From assembly GCA_029562045.1 (NCBI GenBank), contig JAKQWJ010000124.1, positions 1-6,020 on the forward strand: 6,020 nt of DNA, given 5' to 3'. The notes below the pieces were generated by a model. The model searched no databases, was not told where the DNA came from, and saw only the letters and a program-made list of their open reading frames with translations. Numbering within the stretch: position 1 is the stretch's first letter; each line of letters begins with the position of its first letter. The stretch comes from Spirochaetota bacterium. Lineage in GTDB: Bacteria > Spirochaetota > Spirochaetia > DTKZ01. Below, one piece after another: positions 4,998 through 6,020 of this stretch. Position numbers and translations under genes: made by a program.

Positions 4998-6020
4998 ATG
5001 AACGGATTCGCCTACTGGTCCATGACGGCGGAGGAGGCGCTGCGGAGACTTGATTCCTCCGCCGACGGGCTGAGCGGCCTTGCCGCAGCCCGGGCGCTCC
5101 GGCGGGCGGGCCCCAACAGCCTGAGGGTCCGGAGAAAAAGAGGGCCCTTCCGCCTTTTTCTCGATCAGCTGAAAAGCCCCATCGTCCTCATCCTTCTTTT
5201 CGCCACCGTCGTTTCCGCCTTTCTCCGGGACTGGGGGGACTCTCTGATCATCCTGACGATCCTGCTGGGCAGCGCCCTGCTGGGCTTCTTCCAGGAGTAC
5301 CGGGCGGACATCGCTGCGGAGAAGCTGAAGGAAGGGGTTTCCTTCAAGTCCCGGGTCATGCGGGACGGAAAGATCGAATCGGTTCCCACCGAGGAGCTGG
5401 TCCCGGGGGATGTGGTTATCCTCTCCGCCGGGAGCCTGGTCCCCGCCGACGGCATCGTCCTGGAAGCCCGGGACCTCTTCGTGAACCAGGCTGTCCTGAC
5501 GGGGGAAACCTTCCCGGTGGAAAAGCGCCCCGGTCCGACGGCGGAGAGCGCCGGGCTGTCCCAGAGGACCAACGTGGTTTTCATGGGGACCACCGTCAGG
5601 AGCGGAAGCGCCCGGGTTCTGGTGGCCGCCACGGGGCTCGACACCGCCTTCGGCGGGATAGCGGAGAAGCTCAGCCTGCGTCCTCCGGAGACCGAGTTCC
5701 AGCGGGGCGTCCGGCGGTTGGGCTTTCTGCTGACGGAGGTGATGCTCCTTCTGGTCATGGGCATCTTTTTTTTCAATGTGTTCTTCCACAAACCGGTCCT
5801 GGATTCGCTCCTTTTTTCCGTCGCCCTGGCGGTGGGGCTGACCCCCCAGCTTCTTCCCGCCATCATCAACATCAACCTGTCCAGGGGTTCGCAGGACATG
5901 GCGCGGAAGGGCGTCATCGTGCGGCGCCTCGAATCCATGGAAAATTTCGGCTCCATGGATATCCTCTGCACCGACAAGACCGGCACTCTGACCATGGGGG
6001 CGGTGCGGCTGGACGGGGCC
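4998..6020 (+). CDS. mgtA: Magnesium-transporting-type P-type ATPase (MgtA-like, N-terminal part)
   Basis: The first 341 residues are present and the gene runs off the window. Order of parts: cation-ATPase N-terminal domain about 5-45, membrane helices about 61-76 and 82-100, actuator domain with VPGDVV (135-140) and LTGET (167-171), helices about 243-262 and 268-290 with LTPQLLPAI (281-289), then VIVRRLESMENFG (306-318) and the phosphorylation motif DKTGTLT starting at the acceptor D326. The TM4 motif with two prolines and the ENFGSMDILCTDKTGTLT run place it with the P3B Mg2+ importers; E. coli MgtA has TPEMLPMI at the same place as I recall it. ATP drives Mg2+ across the inner membrane in that group. 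AGGAGG (4985-4990), 7 nt before the ATG, supports the start. The nucleotide-binding domain and C-terminal helices lie outside, so intactness and ion choice are unverified. Confidence 0.88.
   Translation, partial: MNGFAYWSMTAEEALRRLDSSADGLSGLAAARALRRAGPNSLRVRRKRGPFRLFLDQLKSPIVLILLFATVVSAFLRDWGDSLIILTILLGSALLGFFQEYRADIAAEKLKEGVSFKSRVMRDGKIESVPTEELVPGDVVILSAGSLVPADGIVLEARDLFVNQAVLTGETFPVEKRPGPTAESAGLSQRTNVVFMGTTVRSGSARVLVAATGLDTAFGGIAEKLSLRPPETEFQRGVRRLGFLLTEVMLLLVMGIFFFNVFFHKPVLDSLLFSVALAVGLTPQLLPAIININLSRGSQDMARKGVIVRRLESMENFGSMDILCTDKTGTLTMGAVRLDGA

Noticed and set aside
4170..5789. Open frame of 539 codons on the minus strand
   Set aside because: It runs opposite the AhpD-like gene and the P-type ATPase, both with intact catalytic motifs, and its own product is low-complexity Pro/Gly/Arg without family features.
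5165..5995. Open frame of 276 codons on the minus strand
   Set aside because: Antisense shadow of the ATPase, Arg/Ser-rich with no domain.

Overview
The window is GC-rich bacterial chromosome with mostly G/C third codon positions. I cannot name the genus. The substrate-binding protein's leader ends in AGAQQEQ, a style I associate with spirochaete periplasmic binding proteins, but that is only a weak hint. Nothing suggests a phage, plasmid, insertion sequence, CRISPR array or tRNA/rRNA gene.

Layout: (1) Bases 1-347, plus strand, hold the C-terminal end of a GntR-family regulator (UTRA effector domain) cut by the window edge. (2) Bases 348-532 are a highly palindromic gap between convergent genes. 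(3) Bases 533-4097, minus strand, are a four-gene operon transcribed right to left: a TRAP-transporter substrate-binding protein (DctP type), the large permease (DctM), the small permease (DctQ) and a SIS-domain protein of the UPF0309/COG4821 type. The last two genes overlap in ATGA, and the dctQ ribosome site overlaps the dctM stop. A good sigma70-type promoter (TTGACA, 16 bp, TATAGT) precedes dctP. (4) Bases 4098-4316 are an AT-richer divergent control region. (5) Bases 4317-4805, plus strand, encode a carboxymuconolactone decarboxylase/AhpD-like protein with an intact CxxCxxxH centre. (6) Bases 4806-4997 are a GC-rich gap with a 23-bp direct repeat and competing hairpins. (7) From 4998 to the window end, plus strand, is the N-terminal 341 residues of an MgtA-like P-type ATPase, cut by the edge just after its phosphorylation motif.

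How the genes fit together (inference): DctP captures an organic acid or sugar acid in the periplasm, DctQ/DctM import it using an ion gradient, and the coupled SIS protein probably handles or senses an intracellular sugar derivative from the same pathway. The UTRA regulator is a plausible ligand-responsive controller. The AhpD-like gene and the Mg2+-type ATPase face the other way and look functionally separate.

I see no wholly new system. The points most worth a second look are the SIS protein, whose usual Ser-x-Ser sugar-phosphate loop reads Asn-Ala-Tyr-Gly, its tight coupling to a TRAP transporter with the unusual gene order P-M-Q, and the structured leader of the ATPase gene.
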